From positions 27,326 through 91,325 of the forward strand of contig JBFIPU010000004.1 in the NCBI GenBank assembly GCA_041609995.1: a stretch of DNA of 64,000 nucleotides, read 5' to 3'. Under the pieces are notes generated by a model, which was given only the letters and a program-made list of their open reading frames with translations, was not told where the DNA came from and made no database searches. Shown one piece after another: positions 43,350-51,916 of this stretch (position 1 is its first letter; each line of letters opens with the position of its first letter). The translations under genes were made by a program, and so were the position numbers. This DNA is from JABDOU01 sp041609995 (lineage in GTDB: Bacteria; Actinomycetota; Acidimicrobiia; Spongiisociales; SHLN01).

Positions 43350-44225
43350 TCAAATGGTGCGCCCATCGAGCCCGGCGAAGAGATCGTGGACGACCTCCTC
43401 CGGCTGTTTCACCCGCCAGGCGAGCAGCTCATACTCCTCATATGGGTTGAGCTGGAGCACCAGTTCCTCCGGAACCTTGAACCAGAATCCGTCCGGGTCG
43501 ATCTGGGTTGCGTGGGCCCGGAGCGCGGCCCGGGCCCGGCGCAGCGAGTCGGCGGTGATCGGCACCCGGGCATGGATGGGCTCGGGCTCGGAGGGATCCC
43601 ATCCTTCGAGAAAACGATCCAGGGGCGATTCCGACCCCATTGCGATCAGCGCCTCGTGCAATCTCGCCATGGACGCCCGTGAGAACTTCGGCGCGTAGAG
43701 CCTCGCCGTCTCCCAAGGAGGCCCGGCCTCGGGATAGAGGTCCGGGTCGCCGGCTGACGCAAACGCTGCCAGAGCCACCCGATGCACCATCAGATGGTCG
43801 GGATGGGGGTACCAGCGATGATCGTCGTAGCCGAGCATCACTTGGGGCCGGACATCACGGATGATGCCCACCAGGCGTCCTACGACCTCATCTTCCACCG
43901 CATTGATGAATGCATCCGAATGGCTGTTCGCCGGCGAGTCGGCCATACCCGAATCGCGGTACCCGAGGAGGATCACGTCGTCGTATCCGAGGATTTCCGC
44001 GGAGGCCTCCAGCTCCCTCCGACGCAACTCCGTCAGGCGCCCGATGACGTCAGGTGGGTCGAGGGCCGGATTCAGAACCTCGCCCTCTTCGCCTCCGGTG
44101 GCGGTGACCAGCACGCATTTGACTCCGGTATCGGAGTACCCCGCCACGGTTCCGGCGGTCTTGGAGGCTTCGTCGTCCGGGTGGGCGTGGATGACCACCA
44201 TCCGGTGGGCAGCTGGTGTCTCCAT
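43350..44225 (-). CDS. mca: Mycothiol S-conjugate amidase
   Basis: A 291-residue zinc amidase of the LmbE/PIG-L fold that cleaves mycothiol-toxin conjugates to release mercapturic acids. MVVIHAHPDDEASKTAGTVA holds the zinc-binding HPDDE motif. The Mca-type features GGEEGEVLNPALDPPDV, RELEASAEILGYDD, DHRWYPHPDHLMVHRVAL (second zinc His) and RAALRAHATQIDPDG match the mycobacterial Mca rather than MshB. Length equals Mca (288). Presence implies the organism makes mycothiol. It lies on the same strand as the GTPase pair and follows the RecB-like gene. Confidence 0.92.
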   Translation of the reverse strand: METPAAHRMVVIHAHPDDEASKTAGTVAGYSDTGVKCVLVTATGGEEGEVLNPALDPPDVIGRLTELRRRELEASAEILGYDDVILLGYRDSGMADSPANSHSDAFINAVEDEVVGRLVGIIRDVRPQVMLGYDDHRWYPHPDHLMVHRVALAAFASAGDPDLYPEAGPPWETARLYAPKFSRASMARLHEALIAMGSESPLDRFLEGWDPSEPEPIHARVPITADSLRRARAALRAHATQIDPDGFWFKVPEELVLQLNPYEEYELLAWRVKQPEEVVHDLFAGLDGRTI

Positions 44226-44257
44226 GGGAGGAGATCCTATGGCAGCGACCGGCGGGC

Positions 44258-45049
44258 TCAGAACGAGGTCAGAACGGCCACGGCCCCGGTTCCCTCCTCA
44301 CAGCCGCTCAGAAGTGGACAATATCGGCACCAGGGCCCGGCGCGCCGGGTGAGACCCCGGTCGTGCTCGAGGCTGGACCGCACCTGGCGCACGAGGCCGG
44401 CAATCTCCTCCAGTAATGCCTCGTAACGGCTCATGTCGGCGACGAAGCTGGCCCGTTCGCCGGTCTGGATGGAGATCGCCTCGAGCTCACCGGGCAGTGA
44501 TCGCCGATCGAGGGCCCAGAGCAATCCGTAGAAGAGCAATTGCACCTCGGATTCGGGCTGGATGGCGCCGGTCTTCCAGTCGACGATTCGCACCCCCCTC
44601 TCGGTCTGCTGCACACCGTCGATCCGTCCCCGCAATGTCAGGCCACCCCCGGCGTCGAAGGCGATGCTCACCTCGACCTCGGAGAGAGTGGGCCGGGGCA
44701 GCAGCCGGAACTGCTGATAGACGTCCACGGCCTCAGCGATCGCCCGCCGAATATCGGAGGGACGGCCGACCGTGAGGTTCATCTCATAGTTGAGGCTGGT
44801 GGATCCGATTTCCTCCCGGGCTGCCTGGAGCGGATCGTCGATCTCCCGACCCTCCAGATCCCTGGCTATCAGCCGGTGCACGAGCTGGCCGACCCAGGCG
44901 GCTCGACCCGGCTCGGCAAAGATCCCCCGATGATGGGCGAGGCCCTGATCGGGGCATTGCCGAAACCGGGAAAACGACGAGGCCGATACCACTATTGGAG
45001 GGCCAGGCCGGAACTCGGGCAATCGGATCACCACTCCAACGTAACCCAC
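44258..45049 (-). CDS. RecB-family PD-(D/E)XK nuclease with Fe-S cysteines (second copy)
   Basis: A 263-residue stand-alone nuclease domain. The GTG start at 45049 has GGAG four bases upstream. The N-terminal SASSFSRFRQCPDQGLAHH contains the first cysteine, the core is LRGRIDGVQQTERGVRIVDWKTG (Asp of GRIDG; Asp-x-Lys of DWKTG), and WCRYCPLLSGC gives the three C-terminal cysteines for a 4Fe-4S cluster. It resembles the nuclease at 4588 and the C-terminal domains of the AdnAB pair but is not fused to a helicase. Role not known. Confidence 0.86.
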   Translation of the reverse strand: MGYVGVVIRLPEFRPGPPIVVSASSFSRFRQCPDQGLAHHRGIFAEPGRAAWVGQLVHRLIARDLEGREIDDPLQAAREEIGSTSLNYEMNLTVGRPSDIRRAIAEAVDVYQQFRLLPRPTLSEVEVSIAFDAGGGLTLRGRIDGVQQTERGVRIVDWKTGAIQPESEVQLLFYGLLWALDRRSLPGELEAISIQTGERASFVADMSRYEALLEEIAGLVRQVRSSLEHDRGLTRRAGPWCRYCPLLSGCEEGTGAVAVLTSF

Positions 45050-45099
45050 CGTGCTCCAGAACCGTGCGTTATGCCGGCCAGCTCGTATGCTGATCGTCC

Positions 45100-46890
45100 A
45101 TGAAATGGCGCTATGCCGTGGCGTCGGCGCTGGGGGTCGTGCTCACCGCAGTCATCCTGATCGGCTGGCTGGTGGTGGCGCGGGCTGATGAAGTACTCGG
45201 AACCACCTTCGTCGGCCCCATCGACGCCTCCGGCCTGACCGAAGAAGAACTGATCTCCGCCCTCGCCGACTTCGAGGAAGAGCTGGCGGGACGCGAGCGG
45301 GTGCTGTCGATCGACGGAACCGCCATCCCCGTGCTCGGCGATGCACTCGGGTTCAGCATCGACGAAGCCGCCACGGCGGAGACAGCGCTGTCGGTAGGGA
45401 GGGACACCTTCTGGGAGACCATCAGCTCGTCGACGTTTGCCAAGCACACCACCATTGAGCCCGTCATCGACGTGTCGGACTCCGCTCTCGAGGCGGCGGT
45501 AGCGGTCTGGAACGAGAGCGTCGTCGAGAACCAGCCGTTCAATGGGTCGCTTTCCTATCACGACGGCATGGTGTCGCTCGACCCTCCGCGGCCCGGCGTG
45601 GCCGTGGCCGAGGAAGGCCTGGAGCAGCGGCTCGTATCTGCGTTTCTGGGTCCACCGGAGGACCTGGTGATTCTGGGCACCCGCCCAAGGCCGCCGACGG
45701 TCGAAGAGGCCGAGGCGGCGGCCGCGTTGGAACGGGCAGAAGAGATCGTGTCCGGCACGGTGATCCTTCGCTCCGAGGACCCGAGCGTGTCGGTCGCTTT
45801 CACGCCAGAGGAGCTGGGCGACGCATTGGTGTCGTCGGTGGATGGTGGCGCGCTGGTGCCGGCCCTCGATCCAGACGTCATCGCCAAATACCTGGAACCG
45901 GTACAGGCGCAGTTGGAAGCGCCCCCGCGCGACGCCGAGATCGCTATCACCGAAGACGACGAGGTCGTGATCGTCCCGAGCCGACCCGGCGGTCTGATCG
46001 ATTCGAACCTCGTCGTCGAATCCATCCTCGAGGCAACGCAAACTCCCGGAAGAACCGGGGAGCTCATGTATGTGCCGGGCGCGCAGCCGGCGTTCACCAC
46101 CGAAGACGCCGAGGAGCTTGGCATCAAGGAGAAGGTCAGCGAGTTCACGACGTTCCACGCGTGCTGCCAGCCACGGGTGACCAACATCCATCAGATCGCC
46201 GACATCGTGGATGGAGCGATCGTGATGCCCGGTGAGGAGTTCGATGTCAACGAGTTCGTAGGTCCCCGTACGAGGGAAAAGGGATTCGTCCCCGCCCCGA
46301 TGATCCTCCGGGGTCGTTTCGTCGACAGCGTGGGCGGGGGAATCAGCCAGTTCGCCACCACCCTGTACAACGCGGTGTTCTTCGGCGGGTACACCGACGT
46401 GACCCACCAGCCGCACTCCTATTACTTCAGCCGCTATCCGGAAGGACGGGAAGCGACGGTTTCCTATCCCCAGCCGGACCTGATCTTCCGCAACGACACC
46501 GACGCGGCTCTGCTCATCAAAACCGAGTACACCGACACCGAGATCACGGTGAAGTTCTTCGGCGACAACGGGGGCCTGCAGGTCGACGACGGGTTGTCGC
46601 CGCGCCGGCGCTATCGCAATCCGGTGACCGAGTACCAGCCCGATTCCTCGCTGGAGCCGGGCGCCGAGCGCGTCGTGGCCTCGGGTTCCCGCGGGTGGGA
46701 TGTCACGGTGACGCGCACGATCACGTACCCCGATGGAGAGGTGACGGTGGAGACCTGGGACGAGCGCTACCTGCCGCAGCCCCGCATTGTCCGAAGGCAT
46801 CCGTGCTCGATTCCGGGTTCCGTGGAGACGTGCCCCACGACCACCACGACGTCGAGCACGACGACAACGACGATTGCCACGGAGGGTTGA
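45100..46890 (+). CDS. VanW family membrane-anchored protein
   Basis: A 596-residue protein with an N-terminal signal anchor (VVLTAVILIGWLVVARADEV). Two tandem YoaR-like/peptidoglycan-binding-4 domains follow (about 30-180 and 200-310). The VanW domain is at about 350-480, with FTTFHACCQPRVTNIHQIADIVDG, GFVPAPMILRGRFVDSVGGGISQFATTLYNAVFFGG and HQPHSYYFSRYPEGREATV. A G5-like/YabB-type tail (GSRGWDVTVTRTITYPDGEV) and a Ser/Thr linker end it. The protein should be displayed on the outer face. VanW occurs in some glycopeptide-resistance clusters, but no other van genes are here; function is likely envelope-related and unknown. Confidence 0.88.
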   Translation: MKWRYAVASALGVVLTAVILIGWLVVARADEVLGTTFVGPIDASGLTEEELISALADFEEELAGRERVLSIDGTAIPVLGDALGFSIDEAATAETALSVGRDTFWETISSSTFAKHTTIEPVIDVSDSALEAAVAVWNESVVENQPFNGSLSYHDGMVSLDPPRPGVAVAEEGLEQRLVSAFLGPPEDLVILGTRPRPPTVEEAEAAAALERAEEIVSGTVILRSEDPSVSVAFTPEELGDALVSSVDGGALVPALDPDVIAKYLEPVQAQLEAPPRDAEIAITEDDEVVIVPSRPGGLIDSNLVVESILEATQTPGRTGELMYVPGAQPAFTTEDAEELGIKEKVSEFTTFHACCQPRVTNIHQIADIVDGAIVMPGEEFDVNEFVGPRTREKGFVPAPMILRGRFVDSVGGGISQFATTLYNAVFFGGYTDVTHQPHSYYFSRYPEGREATVSYPQPDLIFRNDTDAALLIKTEYTDTEITVKFFGDNGGLQVDDGLSPRRRYRNPVTEYQPDSSLEPGAERVVASGSRGWDVTVTRTITYPDGEVTVETWDERYLPQPRIVRRHPCSIPGSVETCPTTTTTSSTTTTTIATEG

Positions 46891-46989
46891 ACCGAGGCGG
46901 ACGCGACCCTGGGAAGCGACCGGACAGCCGATGATGGCCCGGCGCTCCGTTCCCACGCGTAGGGTGGCTTTCGAAGGGAGGCAAAGTAA

Positions 46990-47319
46990 ATGCCCAAGTA
47001 CGTGACATTCTTCAGCTATTCCGCGGAAGCCATGAAGGCGATGATCCATCACCCCAGTGATCGCGAGGCCGCGGCCCGCGCCCTGGTGGAGTCATTGGGT
47101 GGATCCATCGACGTGTTTGCCTGGATGCAGGGCGACCACGACGGATTGCTGATCTCTGACATCCCCGACGCCGTGAGCGTGGCCGCCCTGGCAGCGGCCG
47201 TGGGAAGCACCGGGGCGATCACCAACCTCGAAACCCACCGCCTATACGACCACGACGAGCAGGCCGACATCCTCGAAAAAGCCCGCAAAGCTCTGGAGTC
47301 CTACACACCCCCCAACTAG
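46990..47319 (+). CDS. GYD-domain protein
   Basis: A 109-residue protein with a clear ribosome site (ggaggcaaa before the ATG). PKYVTFFSYSAEAMKAMI and ALVESLGGSIDVFAWMQGDHDGLLISDIPDAVSVAALA match the GYD domain, a small ferredoxin-like fold protein common in actinobacteria. The function of the family is unknown. It stands alone between VanW and a convergent Nfu-like gene. Confidence 0.8.
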   Translation: MPKYVTFFSYSAEAMKAMIHHPSDREAAARALVESLGGSIDVFAWMQGDHDGLLISDIPDAVSVAALAAAVGSTGAITNLETHRLYDHDEQADILEKARKALESYTPPN

Positions 47320-47438
47320 TCCGCCCCTCGGTGACCGATCCCGCGGCCGACGTCGTGAAACGAGATGCCGCCCCGATCATCGCGGCCGCGGCTCATCCCT
47401 TTAGTCCTGACCTGAAGGTCGAGCCCGTCGAGGCCGGT

Positions 47439-47729
47439 TCAGTAGAAGACGAAGAAGTTCTCGACGACGTCAATAGCCGCCGCCTGGGCGTCGTAGGGCC
47501 AGCCGCCCGTCCGGCGGATGACGATCCCGTTGCTCCCGGTGTACACGTGGTTGATGGCGTCGTCCGATGAGAACAATCGCGCCGCCAGTGCAGCCGGAAG
47601 CGTTTCTACCCTCTCGGTCTCCGCCAACGACGAGAATGCACCTCCGTCCTGACCGGAGACACTCCGGTCAGCATCGAGGATCAACACGTCGTCGATGGTG
47701 GTCGGGGTGGCATTGATGACCTGGCCCAT
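47439..47729 (-). CDS. Nfu N-terminal-domain protein without the C-terminal Fe-S domain
   Basis: A 96-residue protein. The second half, PAALAARLFSSDDAINHVYTGSNGIVIRRTGG followed by WPYDAQAAAIDVVENFF, follows the Nfu_N (scaffold Nfu/NifU N-terminal) pattern: SPLAxxLFxIxGVxxVFxGxDFITV with a terminal W and helix. The NifU C-terminal CxxC domain that holds the cluster in true Nfu proteins is absent, and there is no cysteine. It lies 11 bp after pyk on the same strand. Its function cannot be cluster assembly on its own. Confidence 0.65.
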   Translation of the reverse strand: MGQVINATPTTIDDVLILDADRSVSGQDGGAFSSLAETERVETLPAALAARLFSSDDAINHVYTGSNGIVIRRTGGWPYDAQAAAIDVVENFFVFY

Positions 47730-47740
47730 GCGGCCGGACT

Positions 47741-49156
47741 CTACTCGGTCAGAAAGCGGGAACCGATCTGGTGAACCCGGATGACATTCGTGCGTGACCC
47801 GCGGGGGACTCCTGCAACCATCAAGATCGTGTCGCCCTCCTTTACGAGCCCCTCGCGTTCGAGAAGGCGGCTGGCCGCCTGGTCCATCTCGTCCGCCGTC
47901 GGGTAGTCGCGATCGAGCAGCTTGGGCACCACGCCGTGGAAAAGGGCCAGACGTTGGTAGATGGCGGGGTTGGTGGTCATCGCCGCGACCCGGGCCGCTG
48001 GGCGGTATTTCGAGATGAGCCGGGCCGTACGACCGGAGGTGGTGAACACGACGATGGTCTCGATCCCCAGATTGTCGGCGACCTCGGCGGCCGCTTTCGT
48101 CAGAGCTGACGCGATGGGATGCTCGTTGTCCATGTACGCCTCCCCCAGCCAGCGGACATGGGCCATCTCCGCTTCTTCACAAATGCGGTGCATGACCATC
48201 ACCGCCTCTACCGGGTGGTCGCCGACTGCGGTTTCGGAGCTGAGCATCACGGCATCGGTCCCGTCGAACACTGCGTTGGCCACATCCGACACCTCGGCTC
48301 GGGTCGGACGCGTGGCGGTGCGCATGCTTTCCAGCATTTCGGTAGCGGTGATCGAGATCTTGCCTTTCGAGTTGGTGGCGTCGATGATCTCCTTCTGAAT
48401 CCGCGGGAGCACCTCGAAGGACATCTCGACCCCCAGGTCGCCCCGGGCCACCATCACCCCGTCGGCCTCCCCGATGATCTCGTCGAGGGCCTGATAGGCA
48501 ACCGCCCGCTCGAGCTTGGCGATGACGGGCGCGTGCGAGTTGTGGGCCCTGACCGACCGGATATCGCCGGCGCCGGCCACGAAGCTGGCCGCGACATAGT
48601 CGACCCCCAGCTCTGCTCCGAACACGAGGTCATCGGCGTCCTTTTCCGTCACTGCCGGAACCTCGAACCGGGAACCGGGGAAAGCCGCACCCTGGCGGTC
48701 CGACACCCGGCCACCCTGTAGGACGCGAGCGGTGATGTCGGTCGAGACCTCCTCCAGGGCCAATACCACCCGACCGTCGACCAGATATACGGGATCACCC
48801 ACCTCCAGACCCTCCACCTGATCCAGATAGTGGATGGATATCGTGTCGGTGTCACCCGGATCAGACCCCGGGACCAGACGAACCGATTGGCCCACTTCGA
48901 GTTCGACGGAACCCTCGGGGAACGTCCCCACCCGGATCTTGGGACCCTGGATGTCCTGCAGGATCGCCACCGGCTTGCCGTGTTTCTCGGAGGCCTCGCG
49001 AACCCACTGAAACGTCTGGGCATGGACGTCTCGGTCGCCGTGCGAGAAATTGAGGCGGGCAACGTCCATGCCGGCCTCCACCAATGCCACAATCGTCTCC
49101 GGGTTGGCCGAAGCCGGGCCGAGCGTGGCAATGATCTTGGTCTTGCGTTCTCCCAT
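47741..49156 (-). CDS. pyk: Pyruvate kinase
   Basis: A 471-residue glycolytic enzyme converting PEP and ADP to pyruvate and ATP. Start at MGERKTKIIATLGPAS; the open frame extends 14 codons but without family sequence. RLNFSHGD, QDIQGPKIRVG, the metal/K+-site AKLERAVAYQALDEI, MVARGDLGVEM and ITATEMLESMRTATRPTRAEVSDVANAVFDGTD fill the active site. The usual PVITATQMLESM reads KISITATEMLESM here. A C-terminal regulatory domain follows (IVVFTTSGRTARLISKYRP). Length is typical. Downstream is the Nfu-like gene. Confidence 0.95.
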   Translation of the reverse strand: MGERKTKIIATLGPASANPETIVALVEAGMDVARLNFSHGDRDVHAQTFQWVREASEKHGKPVAILQDIQGPKIRVGTFPEGSVELEVGQSVRLVPGSDPGDTDTISIHYLDQVEGLEVGDPVYLVDGRVVLALEEVSTDITARVLQGGRVSDRQGAAFPGSRFEVPAVTEKDADDLVFGAELGVDYVAASFVAGAGDIRSVRAHNSHAPVIAKLERAVAYQALDEIIGEADGVMVARGDLGVEMSFEVLPRIQKEIIDATNSKGKISITATEMLESMRTATRPTRAEVSDVANAVFDGTDAVMLSSETAVGDHPVEAVMVMHRICEEAEMAHVRWLGEAYMDNEHPIASALTKAAAEVADNLGIETIVVFTTSGRTARLISKYRPAARVAAMTTNPAIYQRLALFHGVVPKLLDRDYPTADEMDQAASRLLEREGLVKEGDTILMVAGVPRGSRTNVIRVHQIGSRFLTE

Positions 49157-49223
49157 GGCTGAGGACGATAGTGAGACGTGATCTGGCTTTTGCACCAAAA
49201 CAGGCCCGGCCTACCCTGCCTGC

Positions 49224-50603
49224 GTGAACAACTACGCCTCGCTCGTCCTCTCGCTCGGGGTGCTGTTGGCGGCCTTGAGCGGCTGCACGGGATCCGGGGA
49301 CGCGGCAGTCGGGCCCGGCCAGACTGTCGTGTCCACGTCGACGACGAGCGAGCCATCGCGGCCGCTCACGCCGCGGGAGATCTACGATCTCGTGTCGCCG
49401 TCGATCGCCTTCGTGGAGACGGAAACTTCTACCGGGAGCGCTGTGCTGTTCGACAACGGCTGGCTGGTGTCCAATGCCCACGTCGTCTGGCCTGAGGAAA
49501 CCGTTCGGGTCGTCTTCGCTGACGGGGAGGACCACGACGCAGTTCCGGTGATCCGGATCAACGACTACCTCGATCTCGCTCTGCTCGGCCCGGTCGACAC
49601 CGACCACGCCGGGGTGCCGCTGAGCGATGCCAGCGTCGAAACCGCCGACCACGTGTTCTTGATCGGATACCCGGCCGAGTCCGAGGAGTTTCCGACCCCG
49701 ACCATCACGAGCGGGCTCGTGTCGAGGCTCCGGACCTGGGAAGCGGCCGGAATCGACTTCATCCAGAGCGACACCGCCATCGCCGGGGGCCAGAGCGGCG
49801 GGGCGCTGGTGTCGGCCGACGGGGCGGTGGTGGGTATCTCCGGGCTGAGCTTCAGCGACGCCAACTTCGCGCTTTCCATCCCGATCGACACCGTGGCGGC
49901 TGCAGCCGCCGAATTGTCCGAAGGGGCGTCGCCGGACGCATTTGCCACCGCCCCCATCGGCCGCCCGACGTCGACTGAGGCCACCATCCAGCTGCGGCAC
50001 GGTTGGGATGAAGAGACACTGGTGTTCGAGGGCTCAGACGAACCGATCGAAGTGGTCGTCTCCGGGGGATCCGAACCCTTCCTGACGGTGATCGACGGCT
50101 CCGGTGAGGTCCTCTATCCAGGCGACGAGGAGGTCACGCCGGTGATCGGGCCCAACAACAGCTACACCTTCACGTTCGACACGTTCGGATTCGGCCCGGT
50201 ATACGCCTATGTCACCGACGTGGCCGCCGACCGCCGGCTCACGGTCACCGCCAACCAACCATTCACCCATCTCACCGATCGCGACGACGCCCGTCGCGTC
50301 AGGCCCGGCGACACGATCAAGGCATCATTTGGGGCTCCGGCCGACTATGACTGGTACACGGTGGAACTGGAGGCGGGACAGACGATCATCGTCACCGCCG
50401 ACTCGCTGGGAGACGTAGAGCTGTTGATCGACCTGCCCGATGAGATACGCGCCTCGCTGGCCGAGGACTTCGACAGCGGCGGGGGGGTTTTCGCCACCAA
50501 TCCCGAGATCGAATTCTCGGCGGAGGAAACCGGACCGTATGTCATCGTCGCATATGAGGCGTTCGGGGAGGCACCCACCGGATATGTCCTCGACATCCAA
50601 TAG
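49224..50603 (+). CDS. Secreted lipoprotein trypsin-like serine protease
   Basis: A 459-residue lipoprotein started at GTG 49224; the lipobox is AALSGC20. Residues about 50-230 form a trypsin fold of the HtrA/Do type: His in LVSNAHVVWPEE, Asp in DYLDLALLGP, Ser in IAGGQSGGALVS, with GISGLSFSDANFALSIPID closing it. There is no PDZ domain. Residues 245-459 are two beta-sandwich repeats ending in PYVIVAYEAFGEAP, resembling bacterial pre-peptidase C-terminal domains. It acts outside the membrane. It is the first gene of a plus-strand group with FbiD and the PIG-L deacetylase, overlapping FbiD by 20 bp. Confidence 0.88.
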   Translation: MNNYASLVLSLGVLLAALSGCTGSGDAAVGPGQTVVSTSTTSEPSRPLTPREIYDLVSPSIAFVETETSTGSAVLFDNGWLVSNAHVVWPEETVRVVFADGEDHDAVPVIRINDYLDLALLGPVDTDHAGVPLSDASVETADHVFLIGYPAESEEFPTPTITSGLVSRLRTWEAAGIDFIQSDTAIAGGQSGGALVSADGAVVGISGLSFSDANFALSIPIDTVAAAAAELSEGASPDAFATAPIGRPTSTEATIQLRHGWDEETLVFEGSDEPIEVVVSGGSEPFLTVIDGSGEVLYPGDEEVTPVIGPNNSYTFTFDTFGFGPVYAYVTDVAADRRLTVTANQPFTHLTDRDDARRVRPGDTIKASFGAPADYDWYTVELEAGQTIIVTADSLGDVELLIDLPDEIRASLAEDFDSGGGVFATNPEIEFSAEETGPYVIVAYEAFGEAPTGYVLDIQ

Positions 50604-51192
50604 CCCCCTCGTGGCGATACCCGTCAAAGCATTCGGGGTGGCCAAGGCGCGGCTGGCTCCTCGAGTGTCCGCCCCGGCTCGCCGCGTTCTCGGCCAGGCG
50701 ATGGCGGCCCGAACCGCCCGGATGTTCGCCGAGGCAGGTGCCGAGCCGGTGATCCTCGCCGCCGACGCGCGGGTGGCAGGGTGGGCGCGGACGACCGGGT
50801 TCGAAGTGCTGGCCCAGCGCCGACCCGGGCTCAACGGGGCGGCACTCGATCTCGTCGAGTCGGCGGCGGGGCCCTGGATGATGGTTCACGCCGACCTGCC
50901 ATTGATCACCTCCGACGACGCCCGCATCGTGCTGGACGCCCTGGAGGCGGGTCCGGTGATCAGCCCAGCTCGCGACGGTGGTACCAACGTGCTCGGCGCC
51001 CGCCACCCGGGTATGGACTTCGCCTATGGGCCCGGCAGCTTCCACCACCACCTACGCAATCTGAGCGACCATGTAGAGCGCCCCACCGTCATCGTGAGAA
51101 TCGGGCTCGCTCTCGACCTCGATACGCCCGAAGACCTCGTATACGCGATCGAGGCGTCCCCCTGGCTGAGAGACCTGATAGCGGCTTTCTAG
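50584..51192 (+). CDS. fbiD: Phosphoenolpyruvate/2-phospholactate guanylyltransferase
   Basis: A 202-residue nucleotidyltransferase of the CofC/FbiD family that activates the C3 acid with GTP for coenzyme F420 biosynthesis. LVAIPVKAFGVAKARLAPRV is the nucleotide-binding N-terminus. WMMVHADLPLITSDDARIVLDAL carries the metal-binding DLP motif. SPARDGGTNVLGARHP is the base/substrate-binding GGTN motif, and FHHHLRN and GLALDLDTPEDL close the fold. Start at ATG 50584, within the end of the protease gene (20 bp overlap). It implies the organism makes F420, as is usual in actinobacteria. No other F420 genes are in the window. Confidence 0.9.
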   Translation: MSSTSNSPLVAIPVKAFGVAKARLAPRVSAPARRVLGQAMAARTARMFAEAGAEPVILAADARVAGWARTTGFEVLAQRRPGLNGAALDLVESAAGPWMMVHADLPLITSDDARIVLDALEAGPVISPARDGGTNVLGARHPGMDFAYGPGSFHHHLRNLSDHVERPTVIVRIGLALDLDTPEDLVYAIEASPWLRDLIAAF

Positions 51193-51202
51193 GCTTGGCG
51201 CC

Positions 51203-51916
51203 ATGGAGCTTCTCCCCACACCGGAGCGGGTGCTGGCGGTGGGCGCCCACCCGGATGACATCGAATTCGGGTGCGGGGGCACGCTCGCCCGCTGGGCGGC
51301 CGAAGGTGCGCACGTCACGATGGCGATCATGACAGATGGATCGAAAGGCACATGGGACCCCGGTCGCGACCCGAGTGAGTTGGTGGCTGCGCGCGCGGCA
51401 GAACAGGAGCGGGCGGCCGAGACGCTGGGGGCGGCGGCCGTCGTGATGCTCGGCCACACCGACGGGGAGCTCGCGTATTCGTCGCAGCTCAGGCGGCAGA
51501 TGTGCCGACTCATCCGAACCCACCGGCCCAACCTCCTCGTCACGCACGATCCCTGGAAGCCATATGAGCTGCACCCCGACCATCGGGTGACCGGCCGGGC
51601 TGTGCTGGACGGCCTCGTTTCTGCTCGCGACCCCCTGTTCGAGATCGACATGGGGCTCGACCACCACCGCCCCGACGATGTGTTGCTGTGGCGTCCCTTC
51701 GAGCCCGACCACTGGGAGGACGTTGCCTCGACCTGGGCCGTGAAAGTCGAGGCGCTCTTGTGCCATGTATCGCAGGGAGAGACGACGATGGCGGGAGCCG
51801 ATCAGGGCGGGAGCCGTCGCGAGGTTTTCGAATTACAGCTGCGCGAACGGGCGCAGCGCCAAGGGGCGCCGGCCGGGATCGAGTTGGCCGAGGCCTTCAA
51901 GCGGATCGAGTCCTAG
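51203..51916 (+). CDS. PIG-L/LmbE family deacetylase
   Basis: A 237-residue zinc deacetylase of the same fold as Mca. AVGAHPDDIEFGCGGTLARWAAEG carries the HPDD motif, VVMLGHTDGEL and ELHPDHRVTGRAVLDGL the second zinc His (HPDH). It is shorter and lacks the Mca-specific motifs, so it may be an N-acetylglucosamine deacetylase such as MshB or a related sugar deacetylase. It follows fbiD by 10 bp and ends overlapping the convergent threonine synthase by four bases. Substrate undetermined. Confidence 0.88.
   Translation: MELLPTPERVLAVGAHPDDIEFGCGGTLARWAAEGAHVTMAIMTDGSKGTWDPGRDPSELVAARAAEQERAAETLGAAAVVMLGHTDGELAYSSQLRRQMCRLIRTHRPNLLVTHDPWKPYELHPDHRVTGRAVLDGLVSARDPLFEIDMGLDHHRPDDVLLWRPFEPDHWEDVASTWAVKVEALLCHVSQGETTMAGADQGGSRREVFELQLRERAQRQGAPAGIELAEAFKRIES

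Noticed and set aside
47331..47570. Plus-strand 79-residue frame
   Set aside because: It overlaps the Nfu-like gene in antisense, with no ribosome site or recognisable sequence.
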